From Methylophilaceae bacterium (GTDB taxonomy: Bacteria > Pseudomonadota > Gammaproteobacteria > Burkholderiales > Methylophilaceae): a stretch of DNA of 64,000 nt. This document shows, piece after piece, positions 1 to 10,103 of the stretch. Under the pieces are notes generated by a model. The model saw only the letters and a list, made by a program, of their open reading frames with translations. It was not told the DNA's origin and did not search any database. The translations under genes were made by a program, and so were the position numbers. Position 1 is the stretch's first letter. Each line of letters begins with the position of its first letter. The stretch is taken from the NCBI GenBank assembly GCA_028342535.1, contig JAOLWQ010000001.1, forward strand, positions 1 to 64,000. The letters are read 5' to 3'.

Positions 1-369
1 AGCTATATGAATAAAACACAAATTAAGCACTTTATAAAAATATTGAATGACTGGAAAATCGAACTTGGAAGTGATATAGATAGAACAGTAAGCCATATGC
101 AAGATGAATTAACAGCTTATGCAGATCCTAATGATAGAGCCAGTCAGGAATCTGATATGGCTCTTGAGCTTCGTAATCGAGACCGAGAAAGAAAGCTTAT
201 AAAAAAAATAGATTCGACTTTATTAAATATTAAAAATAAAGAATATGGTTATTGTAATTCATGTGGTGAAGAGATTGGACTAAATAGGCTGTTAGCTAGG
301 CCAACAGCCACATTATGTATTGATTGTAAAACTCTTGATGAAATTAGAGAAAAACAGATGGCTAAATAA
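1..369 (+). CDS. dksA: RNA polymerase-binding transcription factor DksA (5' end outside window)
   Basis: DksA binds the RNA polymerase secondary channel and, with ppGpp, adjusts rRNA and biosynthetic promoters. Counting from the ATG at position 7, the zinc-finger cysteines are residues 83, 86, 104 and 107, and the acidic coiled-coil tip D40-P-N-D43-R is kept. The reading frame is open to the window edge (Ser-Tyr precede Met1), and E. coli DksA also has Tyr-Met-Asn here in mid-protein, with about 34 residues before it. The true start is therefore probably upstream of the window, and the ATG at 7 is internal. The gene ends at a bidirectional terminator shared with the convergent pnp. A short DksA/TraR-type protein is possible but less likely. 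Confidence 0.9.
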   Translation, partial: SYMNKTQIKHFIKILNDWKIELGSDIDRTVSHMQDELTAYADPNDRASQESDMALELRNRDRERKLIKKIDSTLLNIKNKEYGYCNSCGEEIGLNRLLARPTATLCIDCKTLDEIREKQMAK

Positions 370-370
370 A

Positions 371-399
371 AAAAGCCCAGCTATGCTGGGCTTTTTTTT
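371..399. terminator. bidirectional rho-independent terminator between dksA and pnp
   Basis: An 8-bp perfect stem AGCCCAGC / GCTGGGCT with loop TAT is flanked by an A-run on the left and a T-run on the right, so it can terminate transcription from both sides. It lies in the gap between the two convergent stop codons. Confidence 0.9.
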
Positions 400-411
400 A
401 ACTTTTTTTAT

Positions 412-2544
412 TCAATCCTCTTTCGCGTTGTCTTTCTTTGGTGTCTCAGGGGTTGGAGCTTCAATTAATGCCTTAGCACTAACCCTAACTCTTCCTTTAT
501 CATCCACCTCTATTACCTTCACTTTTACTTCATCGCCTTCTGATAGATGATCTTTTACTGCATTTATTCTTTCATGTGCAATCTGAGAAATATGAAGTAA
601 ACCATCTTTTCCAGGTAATAATGAAACTATAGCTCCAAAATCAAGAACTTTAATTACCTTTCCATCGTAAACTTGGTCTACTTCTACGTCAGCAGTAATT
701 TCTTTAATCCTACTTAATGCTGCCTCACCAGATTCAGCATCTGTACATGTTATTTTAACAAGCCCATCATCGTCAATATCAATAGTGGCACCAGTTTCTG
801 CAGCTAACCCTTTAATTACTGCCCCGCCTTTACCTATTACATCTCTAATTTTATCCGTATGAATCTTTATCGTAAGAATCTGTGGAGCAAATTTTGATAG
901 ATTCTCACGACTACCCTTAAGAGCTTTCTTCATAATTTTTAAAATATGGTTTATTCCTTCTCGTGCCTGACTTAAAGCTACTTGCATAATTTCAGTGGTA
1001 ATTCCAGTAATCTTTATATCCATTTGTAATGCTGTTATACCATTATCGGTTCCAGCAACTTTAAAATCCATATCTCCTAAATGGTCTTCATCACCTAAGA
1101 TATCAGTCAGCACAGCAACTCTATTGCCCTCCTTAATTAAACCCATTGCTATACCAGCGACATGGTCTTTAATTGGTACACCGGCATCCATCATAGCCAT
1201 GGTACCTCCACAAACTGAAGCCATAGAACTTGAGCCATTTGATTCAGTAATCTCTGAAACTAGTCTAATTGTATAATCAAAATCTTCTTTGTTAGGTAAT
1301 GCAGCACTTAAAGCTCTTTTTGCTAATTTTCCATGACCAATTTCTCTTCGTTTTGGAGTACCTACTCTACCTGTTTCGCCAGTAGCATAAGGAGGGAAAT
1401 TATAATGAAGCATAAACCTATCTTTATATTCACCTTGCAGGGCATCGATAATTTGCTCATCTCGACCGCCCCCCAATGTTGCAACTACAATTGCTTGTGT
1501 TTCTCCTCTAGTAAACAATGCTGAGCCATGTACTCTTGGTAAAACACCAGTCCTAATTTCAATAGGTCTGACTGTGCGAGTATCTCTTCCATCGATTCGT
1601 GGATCGCCATCAAGAATTTTAGTCCTAACAATTTTAGCTTCTAAATTATGAAACTCGTCTTTAATTTGATTTAATTGAGTTGTATTTGTTTGCTCTGTTA
1701 CAAGCTCACCTAAAACTTTATCTCTTATTATAGAAATTTTTTCAGATCGATCTCCTTTTGACTTAATAGCAAATGCTTTCTCTAAATCTTTAACTGCAAT
1801 CTTCTCAATTTGATCAATTAATTTTTTATCTGCTTCAGGAGCCGCCCAGTCCCATGGATCTTTTGAAGCTTCTTTTGCTAATTCGTTTATTAATTTAATT
1901 ACTGGCTGCATTGCTTTATGCCCTTCTAATACTGCATCAAGCATAACTTTTTCAGGTAGCTCTTTAGCTTCAGACTCAACCATCAATACTGCAGAATCAC
2001 TTCCAGCAACAACTAAATCAAGCTCAGTTGATTCCATCTCTGTTTTGGAAGGATTTATTACAAACTTATCATCAATATAACCTACTCGTGCTGCACCTAC
2101 TGGTCCATGAAAAGGGATTCCTGAAATTGCCAATGCTGCAGATGCCCCTATAATCGCCGGAATGTCAGAATCAATTTCACTATCAGAAGACATTACCGTT
2201 GCAACAATTTGTATTTCATTATAAAAATTATCTGGAAATAATGGCCTTAAAGGTCTATCTATAAGTCTACAAGTGAGAGTCTCTTTTTCGCTAGGTCTAC
2301 CTTCTCTCTTAAAAAATCCTCCTGGTATTTTTCCCCCAGCATAATTTTTTTCTTGGTAATCAACCGTTAGTGGGAAAAAGTCTTGGCCTTCTTTTGCCTC
2401 TTTTCTTCCGACTGCAGTTACAAAAACAACGGTATCTCCATAACTGACCATTACAGCACCATCTGCTTGACGGCCAATTTCTCCAGTTTCAATAGTTAGG
2501 TCATGAGATCCATATTTGATACTTTTTTTTATTTTATTAAACAT
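412..2544 (-). CDS. pnp: polyribonucleotide nucleotidyltransferase (PNPase)
   Basis: PNPase is a 3'-5' phosphorolytic exoribonuclease of mRNA decay. The roughly 710-residue protein has the expected order: two RNase PH-like domains, a KH domain with the GKGG loop ([11 protein letters not shown]), and a C-terminal S1 domain (near [14 protein letters not shown]). I chose the ATG at 2544 ([12 protein letters not shown]) because it has an AAGGA ribosome site about eight bases upstream and matches the usual PNPase N-terminus; the frame is open for ten more codons upstream. It is the last gene of the rimP-nusA-infB-rbfA-truB-rpsO-pnp group, as in many proteobacteria. The RNase E-binding tail seen in some gammaproteobacteria is not evident; the C-terminus is short and charged. 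Confidence 0.97.
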   Translation of the reverse strand: MFNKIKKSIKYGSHDLTIETGEIGRQADGAVMVSYGDTVVFVTAVGRKEAKEGQDFFPLTVDYQEKNYAGGKIPGGFFKREGRPSEKETLTCRLIDRPLRPLFPDNFYNEIQIVATVMSSDSEIDSDIPAIIGASAALAISGIPFHGPVGAARVGYIDDKFVINPSKTEMESTELDLVVAGSDSAVLMVESEAKELPEKVMLDAVLEGHKAMQPVIKLINELAKEASKDPWDWAAPEADKKLIDQIEKIAVKDLEKAFAIKSKGDRSEKISIIRDKVLGELVTEQTNTTQLNQIKDEFHNLEAKIVRTKILDGDPRIDGRDTRTVRPIEIRTGVLPRVHGSALFTRGETQAIVVATLGGGRDEQIIDALQGEYKDRFMLHYNFPPYATGETGRVGTPKRREIGHGKLAKRALSAALPNKEDFDYTIRLVSEITESNGSSSMASVCGGTMAMMDAGVPIKDHVAGIAMGLIKEGNRVAVLTDILGDEDHLGDMDFKVAGTDNGITALQMDIKITGITTEIMQVALSQAREGINHILKIMKKALKGSRENLSKFAPQILTIKIHTDKIRDVIGKGGAVIKGLAAETGATIDIDDDGLVKITCTDAESGEAALSRIKEITADVEVDQVYDGKVIKVLDFGAIVSLLPGKDGLLHISQIAHERINAVKDHLSEGDEVKVKVIEVDDKGRVRVSAKALIEAPTPETPKKDNAKED

Positions 2545-2611
2545 TTGATTTATCCTTTTATAATTTAAATCCATTATTCACTTCTCAATAATGAATACTT
2601 ACTTCAATAAC

Positions 2612-2651
2612 AAAAAAGCCGACACATACAAAAAATTGCATATAATCGGCT
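2612..2651 (-). terminator. rho-independent terminator between rpsO and pnp
   Basis: Read on the minus strand, AGCCGA pairs with TCGGCT across a partly paired A/T-rich interior, and the stem is followed by TTTTTTG. It would end or attenuate transcripts after rpsO, leaving pnp to partial read-through or its own promoter. RNA cleavage in the rpsO-pnp spacer is a known control point in E. coli. Confidence 0.7.
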
Positions 2652-2670
2652 CAAATTTTTGTTTACTTTT

Positions 2671-2940
2671 CTATTTTCTAAGCCCAAGGCTTTTAATTAA
2701 TCCTTGGTATCGCTCTAAACTTTCACGTTTTAAATAATCAAGAAGTTTCCGTCTCTGGCTAACAAGCGCTAACAAGCCTCTTCGTGAATGATGATCTTTA
2801 GCATTAGTTTTAAAATGCCCTGTCAAATAAGTTATACGATCTGTCATTAATGCAATCTGAACCTCAGGCGATCCCGTGTCATTTTTAGCTATCTGATATT
2901 TCTCTACAATTTTTGCTTTTTCTACAGCAGTACTAGTCAT
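2671..2940 (-). CDS. rpsO: 30S ribosomal protein S15
   Basis: S15 is a primary 16S rRNA-binding protein of the central domain of the 30S subunit. The 89-residue length is exactly typical, and the family core is clear ([15 protein letters not shown], the HHSRRGLL segment and the [11 protein letters not shown]-terminus). The ATG at 2940 has a strong AGGAGAA ribosome site. It sits between truB and pnp, the classical order. A small hairpin just upstream of the ribosome site could serve S15 autoregulation, but this is inference. Confidence 0.98.
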   Translation of the reverse strand: MTSTAVEKAKIVEKYQIAKNDTGSPEVQIALMTDRITYLTGHFKTNAKDHHSRRGLLALVSQRRKLLDYLKRESLERYQGLIKSLGLRK

Positions 2941-2984
2941 TCAAATTCTCCTATTACAGAACCGCACATTTTAGCGGCATTTTA

Positions 2985-3914
2985 CTAATTTAACAATATT
3001 TTTTTAAATGAATTTTTTGTTGATTTAAGACGTTTAGCTTTTAAGCTTTCATCTTTATCAATTTCCCCTAACCCAATAAATTCATTGTTTTCCCCATATA
3101 ATCTATATAAGCCTGGAATATTTGCTCGTTTATCTATTATCTTTCCATCTTTTATTGCATTTTCTTCGTTGGCATTTAATACTATTTTTTCATATTCACT
3201 CAATAATTCTTCGGCTGGTAATAAAAAATTGATTCTTTCTTCATCTTTTGTTTTCTCAATCTGCTCAATATTTATAGAGTTTTTAATACTAAGTTCTCCA
3301 ATATTGACTCTTTTCAACTCTAATAAATAGGCTCCTACATTTAATTGATCTCCTATATCTTCAGCCAATGTTCTTATATATGTACCTTTTGAACACTTTA
3401 TTTTAAGCCTAAGCTTATCTCCTTTATATTCTATTAATTCAATTATGTGGATTATCACTTTACGTTTAGGCCTTTGAACATCAATCCCATCTCGAGCATA
3501 TGAATAGAGAGGTTTGCCTTTATATTTAAGTGCAGAGTACATTGGGGGTAATTGATTAATTGTCCCAATAAATTTATGGAGTACTTTTTTTATTCCTGCC
3601 AAAGAGGGCAAGGTATCTATATTTTGCTTAGTAATTTTTCCTTCAGTGTCTCCTGTAGAACTCTTATAACCTAATTTTATTACCCCTTCATAAGTTTTAT
3701 CTGCATTTAAAAGATAGCTTGAAAATTTAGTTGCTTCTCCTAAGCAAATTGGGAGTAAACCTGTTGCCATTGGATCAAGTGTCCCTGTATGGCCAACCTT
3801 TTTTGCAGAAAATAAAAATTTTATTTTAGATACTAGCTTATTGGAGGAAATACCAAGTGGCTTATTAATAAGTAAAAGTCCATCGACATTAAATTTAAGT
3901 CGCTTAAATTGCAT
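2985..3914 (-). CDS. truB: tRNA pseudouridine(55) synthase
   Basis: TruB isomerises U55 to pseudouridine in the T-loop of most tRNAs and also helps tRNA folding. The catalytic motif GHTGTLDPMATG places the nucleophile at Asp47. The protein has about 309 residues, within the family range, with a C-terminal part resembling the PUA-like region (ANIPGLYRLYGEN). It starts at ATG 3914, four bases after rbfA ends, so the two are probably translationally coupled within the nusA-infB operon. Confidence 0.96.
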   Translation of the reverse strand: MQFKRLKFNVDGLLLINKPLGISSNKLVSKIKFLFSAKKVGHTGTLDPMATGLLPICLGEATKFSSYLLNADKTYEGVIKLGYKSSTGDTEGKITKQNIDTLPSLAGIKKVLHKFIGTINQLPPMYSALKYKGKPLYSYARDGIDVQRPKRKVIIHIIELIEYKGDKLRLKIKCSKGTYIRTLAEDIGDQLNVGAYLLELKRVNIGELSIKNSINIEQIEKTKDEERINFLLPAEELLSEYEKIVLNANEENAIKDGKIIDKRANIPGLYRLYGENNEFIGLGEIDKDESLKAKRLKSTKNSFKKILLN

Positions 3915-3918
3915 TATT

Positions 3919-4263
3919 TTATTTTTGTGAAGGTAAAACTGAGGCTAATAATTTTGAAATTTTCATACTTTCGTCTACCGTTTTATCGTAAACAAAATGC
4001 AACTTAGGAATGCCTCTTGTCGTCATTCTTTTTGCCAGCTGAGATCTAAGAAATGGCATAGACCGGTTAATACCTTTAAAAATTTCTTCGTCATACTCAG
4101 CTGAAATAATAAATATTTTGGCATGCTTTAAACATGGTGATACTTCAACATCTAAGATAGTTAACATTTTTAAAGCGGGATCCTTAATTTGTGTTTGTAA
4201 TAAGGTTGCTAACTCTTTTTTAATCTGCTGGCTAATTCGATCACTTCTAGGGTAATCTTTCAC
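3919..4263 (-). CDS. rbfA: 30S ribosome-binding factor A
   Basis: RbfA is a KH-fold factor acting late in 30S maturation on the 16S 5' region, important in the cold. The frame can be opened further upstream to 4332, but that part lies inside infB. I prefer the GTG at 4263: it starts just after the infB stop (4268-4270), gives the family-like N-terminus VKDYPRSDRISQQI, and has an AGGAAG ribosome site inside the last infB codons. The product is then about 114 residues, slightly short but normal. It lies between infB and truB as expected. Confidence 0.93.
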   Translation of the reverse strand: MKDYPRSDRISQQIKKELATLLQTQIKDPALKMLTILDVEVSPCLKHAKIFIISAEYDEEIFKGINRSMPFLRSQLAKRMTTRGIPKLHFVYDKTVDESMKISKLLASVLPSQK

Positions 4264-4267
4264 TAAT

Positions 4268-6724
4268 TTATAGCTTCCTAGGCACTTGAACCAATTCATA
4301 GACTTGAACTTTATCTCCAACTTCAATTTCATTAAAGTTCTTTAATGCCAAACCACATTCAATATTAGCCTTAACTTCCTTGGTGTCATCTTTAAATCTT
4401 TTCAAAGAATCAAGTTCTCCTTCAAATATAACAGCACTATCTCTTAAAAGTCTTACATTTGAATTTCTTCGTATTAATCCCTCTAAAACAATACATCCTG
4501 CAATATTTCCAATTTTAGATGCTTTGTAAATTTCTCTAATTTCGACAAGTCCAAGAATATTCTCTTTTTGTTCAGGCGCTAACAAGCCTCCTAATGCTGA
4601 TTTAACCTCGTCAACTGCTTCATAAATAATACTATAATTCCTCATATCAACTTCTAGGCTATCAGCCAACTTTCTAGCTCCACTGTCAGCTTTAACATTA
4701 AAAGCAATAATAACTGCATTAGATGCAGACGCTAAATTTACATCTGACTCATTAACGGCTCCAATTGCAGAATGAATTACATTAACTTTTACTTCTTCTG
4801 TTGAAAGTTTCTCTAAAGAACCAGCTAAGGCTTCTGCTGAACCTTGGACATCAGCCTTTATTATTAATGGTAAAAATCTTACCTCAGCTTCTGTCATTTG
4901 ATCAAAAACATTTTCTAACTTAGAAGCTTGTTTTGCTAGCTTCACATCTCTAAATTTACCCTGTCTAAATAAAGCAATTTCGCGTGCCTTTTTCTCGTCA
5001 CTTAGAACAATAAATTCATCGCCAGCTTTTGGTACCTCTGAAAGTCCAATTACTTCCACTGGAATTGATGGGCCGGCCTCTTTTACACTTTTTCCAGCCT
5101 CATTGAGCATTGCTTTAATTCTTCCAGAAGCATTCCCTGCTAACAAACTATCTCCTGGCCTAATAAAGCCTGATTGGACTAATAGAGTTGCTGCTGGGCC
5201 CCTACCTTTATCTAATCTTCCTTCAATAATAATCCCTTTAGCCGGGGTGTTAATTGGACCTTTTAGTTCTAATATTTCAGCCTGCAAAAGAATTGCATCT
5301 AATAAATCATCAATCCCTTGACCAGTTTTTGCAGAAATTTCTACAAACATAGAATCTCCACCCAAATCTTCTGGGATAACTTCCTGAGCTAATAATTCAT
5401 TCTTAACTTTTTCAGAATTGGCATCAGGTTTATCAATTTTATTAATCGCAACAATTAATGGTACACCTGCAGCTTTAGAGTGATTTATTCCTTCAATAGT
5501 TTGGGGCATCACCCCATCATCTGCAGCAACAACCAAAACAACTATATCTGTTGCTTTAGCTCCTCGAGCTCGCATTGCTGTAAAAGCTTCATGCCCAGGC
5601 GTATCTAAAAAAGTTGCTACTCCTTTTTCGGTTTCAACATGGTATGCTCCGATATGCTGGGTGATGCCCCCAGCTTCGCCAGAAGCAACACGTGAAGTCC
5701 TAATAAAGTCTAATAAAGAAGTTTTTCCGTGATCTACATGTCCCATTACAGTGACTACAGGGGGTCTTGATTCGATTTGCGGCACAATACTTTCATCATT
5801 ATCTAAAAGTGATTCAGGATCATTTTCTTTTGCCGCTAGAGGATTATGTCCCATTTCTTCTACTAAAATCATTGCTGTTTCTTGATCCAGAACTTGGTTT
5901 ATAGTTACCATCATTCCCATACCCATTAAAGACTTAATAAGTTCAGAAGCCTTAATAGCCATTTTATGCCCTAAGTCTGCAACTGAAATTGTTTCTGGAA
6001 TTAAAACATCTTTTACAATGGGGTCGCTTGGTGCAACAAAATCTTGCTCTTGATTTGAATCTATATTTTTATTTTTATTTTTTGGAGATCTCCATCCAGA
6101 TGAATTATTACTTCCACCCCGATTTTTGATTGGTCTCTTTTTTATAGTTCTATCAACCCAGTTACTCTTTTTCTCTTTTTTTTCTTTCTCTACCTTTACC
6201 CCAGCTTTTGATGCTGGTCGGTGTAATGTTCCTTCTTGAGGGGGTTCATTTTTATTTTCTGATGGTTCTTTCTTCTTTTTTAAATCTTCTGCTTGTGCTT
6301 CTGCTAATGCGGCATGTCTTTTCTCTTCTTCATCCCTTATATTCTTTTGATTATCATCAACTATTTCTTTAGGTTTTACTGATTTATTATCATCAACTAT
6401 TTCAGAGTCTTGTTTTTTATTTTGGTCAGGCTTAACAATAGTCCTCTTTTTTCTTACCTCTACTTGAATTGTTCTTGCTCTTCCTTCACTATCTGTTTTT
6501 CTGATTTGTGTATTTTGTTTTCTTGTTAACGTTATTTTAGTTTTGGGCCGCAGTGAAGCCCCATGCTCAGATCTGAGATATGTCAATAATGCTGATTTAT
6601 CTTCTTCCTTAAGCACATCTAAACCACTTGATTTATCAACTCCAGAGCTTTTTAATTGCTTAAGTAATAAATCTACTGGCATGCCTAGTTCAGTAGCAAA
6701 CTCTTCAACGTTAGATTTTCCCAT
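4268..6724 (-). CDS. infB: translation initiation factor IF-2
   Basis: IF-2 is the GTPase that brings initiator fMet-tRNA to the 30S subunit. The protein has 818 residues: an N-terminal IF2_N helical domain ([17 protein letters not shown]), a long lysine/glutamate-rich linker (about residues 90-210), a second IF2_N segment, the G domain with GHVDHGKTS (G1), DTPGHEAF (G3) and NKID (G4), then domains II-IV ending in the fMet-tRNA-binding C2 domain. The ATG is preceded by GGAG. It is 18 bases downstream of nusA. The charged linker is typical of proteobacterial IF-2. Confidence 0.98.
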   Translation of the reverse strand: MGKSNVEEFATELGMPVDLLLKQLKSSGVDKSSGLDVLKEEDKSALLTYLRSEHGASLRPKTKITLTRKQNTQIRKTDSEGRARTIQVEVRKKRTIVKPDQNKKQDSEIVDDNKSVKPKEIVDDNQKNIRDEEEKRHAALAEAQAEDLKKKKEPSENKNEPPQEGTLHRPASKAGVKVEKEKKEKKSNWVDRTIKKRPIKNRGGSNNSSGWRSPKNKNKNIDSNQEQDFVAPSDPIVKDVLIPETISVADLGHKMAIKASELIKSLMGMGMMVTINQVLDQETAMILVEEMGHNPLAAKENDPESLLDNDESIVPQIESRPPVVTVMGHVDHGKTSLLDFIRTSRVASGEAGGITQHIGAYHVETEKGVATFLDTPGHEAFTAMRARGAKATDIVVLVVAADDGVMPQTIEGINHSKAAGVPLIVAINKIDKPDANSEKVKNELLAQEVIPEDLGGDSMFVEISAKTGQGIDDLLDAILLQAEILELKGPINTPAKGIIIEGRLDKGRGPAATLLVQSGFIRPGDSLLAGNASGRIKAMLNEAGKSVKEAGPSIPVEVIGLSEVPKAGDEFIVLSDEKKAREIALFRQGKFRDVKLAKQASKLENVFDQMTEAEVRFLPLIIKADVQGSAEALAGSLEKLSTEEVKVNVIHSAIGAVNESDVNLASASNAVIIAFNVKADSGARKLADSLEVDMRNYSIIYEAVDEVKSALGGLLAPEQKENILGLVEIREIYKASKIGNIAGCIVLEGLIRRNSNVRLLRDSAVIFEGELDSLKRFKDDTKEVKANIECGLALKNFNEIEVGDKVQVYELVQVPRKL

Positions 6725-6742
6725 TAAAACTCCATAAATTAT

Positions 6743-8209
6743 TTAAACAAACCAGGGTGCACGTGCTGTCATTATCAATACCTTAGCTTTTTCTTCATCC
6801 ATTTTGACTAATTCAATTAATTCGTCTACAGCCAATTCTGCTAAGTCTTCCATAGTTACAATTTCTTTTGACGCTAACAGTTTAGCTGTACCGGGATCCA
6901 TACCATCCATATCTAAAAGATCAGCTGCAGGCTCAGATATTTTTTCTTCTTTTACAATTGCAGCAGTAAGAATTACTGCACTTGCTCTGGACCTTAACTC
7001 ATTAACAGTTTCTTCATCAAAGGCTTCAATTTGAACCATTTCTTCAATAGGCACATAAGCAATCTCTTCTAAGGAAGAAAACCCTTCTTTCACAAGGATA
7101 TCTGCAACATCCTCATCAACATCAAGTTTTTCAATAAATAATTGACTGGAAGATGAATACTCTTCTTTTGTTTTTTGATCGGATTGCTCTTCAGTAAGTA
7201 TATTTAGTTCCCAACCTGTTAATTCAGATGCTAGTCTAATATTTTGACCGTTTCTTCCTATTGCTTGAGCTAATTGATCTTCTGCAACAACCAAATCCAT
7301 GCTGTGTTTATCTTCATCTACCACAATACTTGATACTTCCGCAGGGGACATTGCATTAATTACAAATTGAGCTGGCTCTATAGACCATAAAACAATATCA
7401 ACTCTTTCTCCAGCTAATTCACTAGTAACAGCTTGAACTCTAGATCCTCTCATTCCAACACATGTACCAACTGGATCAAGTCTTTGGTCATTAGCTTTAA
7501 CAGCGATTTTTGATCTTAAGCCCGGGTCTCTAGATGCGGCCATAATTTCAAGCAAGCCTTCTTCTATTTCTGGAACTTCTAACTCAAACAATCGTATTAA
7601 AAATTCTGGGGCAGTTCTTGATAGAATTAGTTGTGGGCCTCTAGCAGTTTCATCAATCTTAATTAAAATTGCTCTCACACGGTCGTTTATTCTAAGATTT
7701 TCTTTAGGTATCATTTGATCGCGGGGCAGTATTGCATCAAGTCTGCCGATTTCAATAACGCCATTACCTCTTTCCATTCTTCGGATTTGACCAGATATTA
7801 ACTTTTCATCTTGAGCTAAAAAGTCTTTAAGGATTTGTTCACGTTCAGCCTCCCTAACTTTTTGCAAAATAACTTGTTTTGCAGCCTGAGCCCCAATTCT
7901 TCCAAACTCTTCAGAAGGAATTGGCTCTTTGATAAGATCATTATTAAGTTTTCCTTTGGCTTTTTCGTCTTCGATAGTGAGTTCAGCTTCTGGATTTTCA
8001 ATCTCTTCTTCAGGCAACACCGTCCAACACCTAAAAGCCTCGTATTCACCAGTCTCTTGATTAATCTCTACTCGTATGTCAACACCAACGTCATACTTTT
8101 TTTTTGTTGCAGATGCTAAAGCTAATTCTACAGCTGTAAAAATGACTTCCCTAGCCACATTTTTCTCATGTGCAAGGGCGTCTACTAATAATAATATCTC
8201 ACGACTCAT
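6743..8209 (-). CDS. nusA: transcription termination/antitermination factor NusA
   Basis: NusA binds RNA polymerase and promotes pausing, intrinsic termination and rRNA antitermination. The 488-residue protein has the N-terminal polymerase-binding domain (about 1-125), an S1 domain (ISGQIRRMERGNGVIEIG), two KH domains (MRGSRVQAV and AIGRNGQNIRLASELTGW) and two acidic C-terminal helix-hairpin-helix repeats. The second set of repeats is the alpha-CTD/N-binding region known in E. coli. ATG 8209 has a GGAGA site. It lies between rimP and infB. Autoregulation of this operon is known in E. coli, and a leader hairpin is noted separately. Confidence 0.98.
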   Translation of the reverse strand: MSREILLLVDALAHEKNVAREVIFTAVELALASATKKKYDVGVDIRVEINQETGEYEAFRCWTVLPEEEIENPEAELTIEDEKAKGKLNNDLIKEPIPSEEFGRIGAQAAKQVILQKVREAEREQILKDFLAQDEKLISGQIRRMERGNGVIEIGRLDAILPRDQMIPKENLRINDRVRAILIKIDETARGPQLILSRTAPEFLIRLFELEVPEIEEGLLEIMAASRDPGLRSKIAVKANDQRLDPVGTCVGMRGSRVQAVTSELAGERVDIVLWSIEPAQFVINAMSPAEVSSIVVDEDKHSMDLVVAEDQLAQAIGRNGQNIRLASELTGWELNILTEEQSDQKTKEEYSSSSQLFIEKLDVDEDVADILVKEGFSSLEEIAYVPIEEMVQIEAFDEETVNELRSRASAVILTAAIVKEEKISEPAADLLDMDGMDPGTAKLLASKEIVTMEDLAELAVDELIELVKMDEEKAKVLIMTARAPWFV

Positions 8210-8236
8210 TTGTTTATTCTCCAGTCATTCGTTTAG

Positions 8237-8674
8237 CTAAAAATCTAAGTCTAATCGGGCTTTTTCAATGTTATCTAAACTGATTTCCAATAAAGTATTA
8301 TTAAATTCTATTAGAATTAAGTCTTTTATTGTCCCTTTTAGAGTCCCAGTAAAATTTTTTCTTTCTTCAATGGGCGATCTTGTTTTTATCTTAATTTTTT
8401 CACCTTTAAATCTTTCAAAATCTTTCAACTTTTTAATCGCTCTATTTATTCCCGGTGAGGAAACTTCCAATCTATCGAAAATTATTTCTTCTTCTACAGT
8501 AAAAATATGTTTAAGCTGATTAGTTACGGCAACGCAGTCTTCAATAGTTATTGAGCTTGGCTTATCAATAAATATTCTTAATAATTCACCTCTATTAATT
8601 ATCTCGAAATCAACTAATTCATATCCCATTTTAGAAACATTTTTTTCAATTAACGCCTCAAGATCTATAGTCAA
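8237..8674 (-). CDS. rimP: ribosome maturation factor RimP
   Basis: RimP aids 30S assembly and is the usual first gene of the nusA-infB operon. The sequence has the family N-terminal domain (LEALIEKNVSKMGYELVDFEI), the IDKP segment and the conserved ERLEVSSPG-like stretch (here DRLEVSSPGINR), followed by the Sm-like C-terminal domain. There is no ATG start. Two TTG codons are available, at 8680 and 8674. I chose 8674 because the AAGGA site at 8683-8687 is then eight bases away, against two bases for 8680. The product is about 145 residues. Confidence 0.93.
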   Translation of the reverse strand: MTIDLEALIEKNVSKMGYELVDFEIINRGELLRIFIDKPSSITIEDCVAVTNQLKHIFTVEEEIIFDRLEVSSPGINRAIKKLKDFERFKGEKIKIKTRSPIEERKNFTGTLKGTIKDLILIEFNNTLLEISLDNIEKARLDLDF

Positions 8675-8711
8675 TTTCAAATTCCTTGTTAAATAGTAAT
8701 GGTCCTAAAAA

Positions 8712-8732
8712 CAAAAAAGGGCCAAAGGCCCA
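8712..8732 (-). terminator. strong hairpin with T-run: tyrS terminator and possible rimP leader attenuator
   Basis: On the minus strand GGGCC-TTT-GGCCC is followed at once by TTTTTTG, a compact rho-independent terminator. It sits 60-80 bases downstream of the tyrS stop, so it can end tyrS transcripts. A TATAAT box lies between tyrS and this hairpin, so transcripts started there would carry the hairpin in the rimP leader. Confidence 0.85.
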
Positions 8733-8745
8733 TTAACAGATGCGA

Positions 8746-8774
8746 ATTATATCAATAAATTCAACAAATTGAAA
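8746..8774 (-). promoter_or_regulatory. candidate promoter of the rimP-nusA-infB operon
   Basis: A perfect TATAAT is at 8751-8746 on the minus strand. At 17 bases spacing the -35 position reads TTTCAA, a weak match. It lies in the tyrS-rimP spacer, upstream of the GGGCC hairpin. The -10 is convincing by sequence; the -35 is not, so this is a moderate call. Confidence 0.45.
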
Positions 8775-8791
8775 GAATAAAGTTAAAGCTC

Positions 8792-9985
8792 CTAAGTGTT
8801 AATCTTTGCAAACTTTCTTTTGCCGACCTGAATAATAAAACTAGCCCCTTTAGATACAATAAACTTAGTCTCTACTAGCTTATTTCCATTAATCTTTATG
8901 CCTCCTCCCTTAATCAGTCGAATAGCTTCTGAAGTACTTAAAACCAAATCTATTTTTTTTAATAATTGAGGAATATTTATGCCATCTGGCTCGATAATTA
9001 AAACTGAATGTTCTTTAATATCTTCTGGAACATCTCCTTTAGCTCTTAAATTAAAATCGTCCTCAGCTTTTTGTGCAGCTTTCTCATCATACAGACGGCT
9101 AACAATTTCTTTTGCAAATTCTACTTTAATATTTTTGGGATTTTCTCCATCATTAGCTCTTTCTTTCCAAGAACTTATATTGTCCAACGACTTTAAAGAA
9201 ATTAAATCGATATAGCGCCACATTAATTCATCAGACAGTGATAAAAGTTTTGCAAAAACTATTTCAGGTGGTTCATTAATACCAATATAATTTTTTGAAG
9301 ATTTTGACATTTTCTGGACGCCATCTAAGCCCTCTAAAAGAGGCATTGTGACAATGCATTGAGGAGTTTGACCCACATTTTTTTGTAATTCTCTTCCCAT
9401 TAATAAGTTAAACTTCTGATCAGTCCCCCCAATCTCTATATCAGCTTTTAATGCAATAGAGTCATACCCTTGAAGTAATGGATACAAAAATTCGTGAATA
9501 GAGATTGGTTGATTAGCCTTATATCTTTTCGCAAAGTCATCTCTCTCTAGCATCCTAGCAACAGTATGACTTGAAGCCAGTTTAACGATGCCTGCAGCCC
9601 CTAAATCGTTGAGCCATTTGGAATTAAAAACAATTTGTGTCTTAGATTTATCTAATATTTTAAAAACTTGATCTGAATATGTTTTAGCATTTTCTTTAAC
9701 ATCTTGTTCTGATAAGGGGGGTCTTGTCACATTTTTACCAGTAGGGTCACCAATCATTCCAGTAAAATCACCAATTAGAAAATAAACTTCGTGACCAAGA
9801 TCCTGAAATTGTCTAAGTTTATTAAGCAATACAGCATGTCCCAAATGAAGATCTGGCGCTGTCGGATCAAACCCAGCTTTAATTTTAAGAGGAACCCCTT
9901 TTTTTAATTTCAAAATTAATTCTGATTCAATTAAAATCTCATCGGATCCTCTTTTAATTATCTCTAATTGTTCTTTTATATCCAA
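8792..9985 (-). CDS. tyrS: tyrosyl-tRNA synthetase
   Basis: TyrRS charges tRNA-Tyr in the cytoplasm. This class I synthetase of about 397 residues shows the HIGH-type motif in [12 protein letters not shown], the KMSKS motif ([11 protein letters not shown]), and a C-terminal S4 RNA-binding domain ([22 protein letters not shown] cut here to its ends: INGNKLVE...IIQVGKRKF). The start is a TTG at 9985 with a GAG ribosome site eight bases upstream; an in-frame TGA at 9997-9995 excludes a longer protein. It is divergent from anmK, an arrangement known in betaproteobacteria. Confidence 0.96.
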   Translation of the reverse strand: MDIKEQLEIIKRGSDEILIESELILKLKKGVPLKIKAGFDPTAPDLHLGHAVLLNKLRQFQDLGHEVYFLIGDFTGMIGDPTGKNVTRPPLSEQDVKENAKTYSDQVFKILDKSKTQIVFNSKWLNDLGAAGIVKLASSHTVARMLERDDFAKRYKANQPISIHEFLYPLLQGYDSIALKADIEIGGTDQKFNLLMGRELQKNVGQTPQCIVTMPLLEGLDGVQKMSKSSKNYIGINEPPEIVFAKLLSLSDELMWRYIDLISLKSLDNISSWKERANDGENPKNIKVEFAKEIVSRLYDEKAAQKAEDDFNLRAKGDVPEDIKEHSVLIIEPDGINIPQLLKKIDLVLSTSEAIRLIKGGGIKINGNKLVETKFIVSKGASFIIQVGKRKFAKINT

Positions 9986-10103
9986 TATTTTTTCTCAATA
10001 TGTGTATTTAATTTAATTCTATCGCAATTATATACTTAAAAAAATTAGACTTTTATTATTTCAAATACTTGTATAAAAATATAAAACGCTCACAATTAAA
10101 AAC

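Noticed and set aside
412-2544. Several long opposite-strand open frames inside pnp, infB, atpD and other genes
   Set aside because: They are antisense shadows of clearly identified genes, with no ribosome sites or family motifs.
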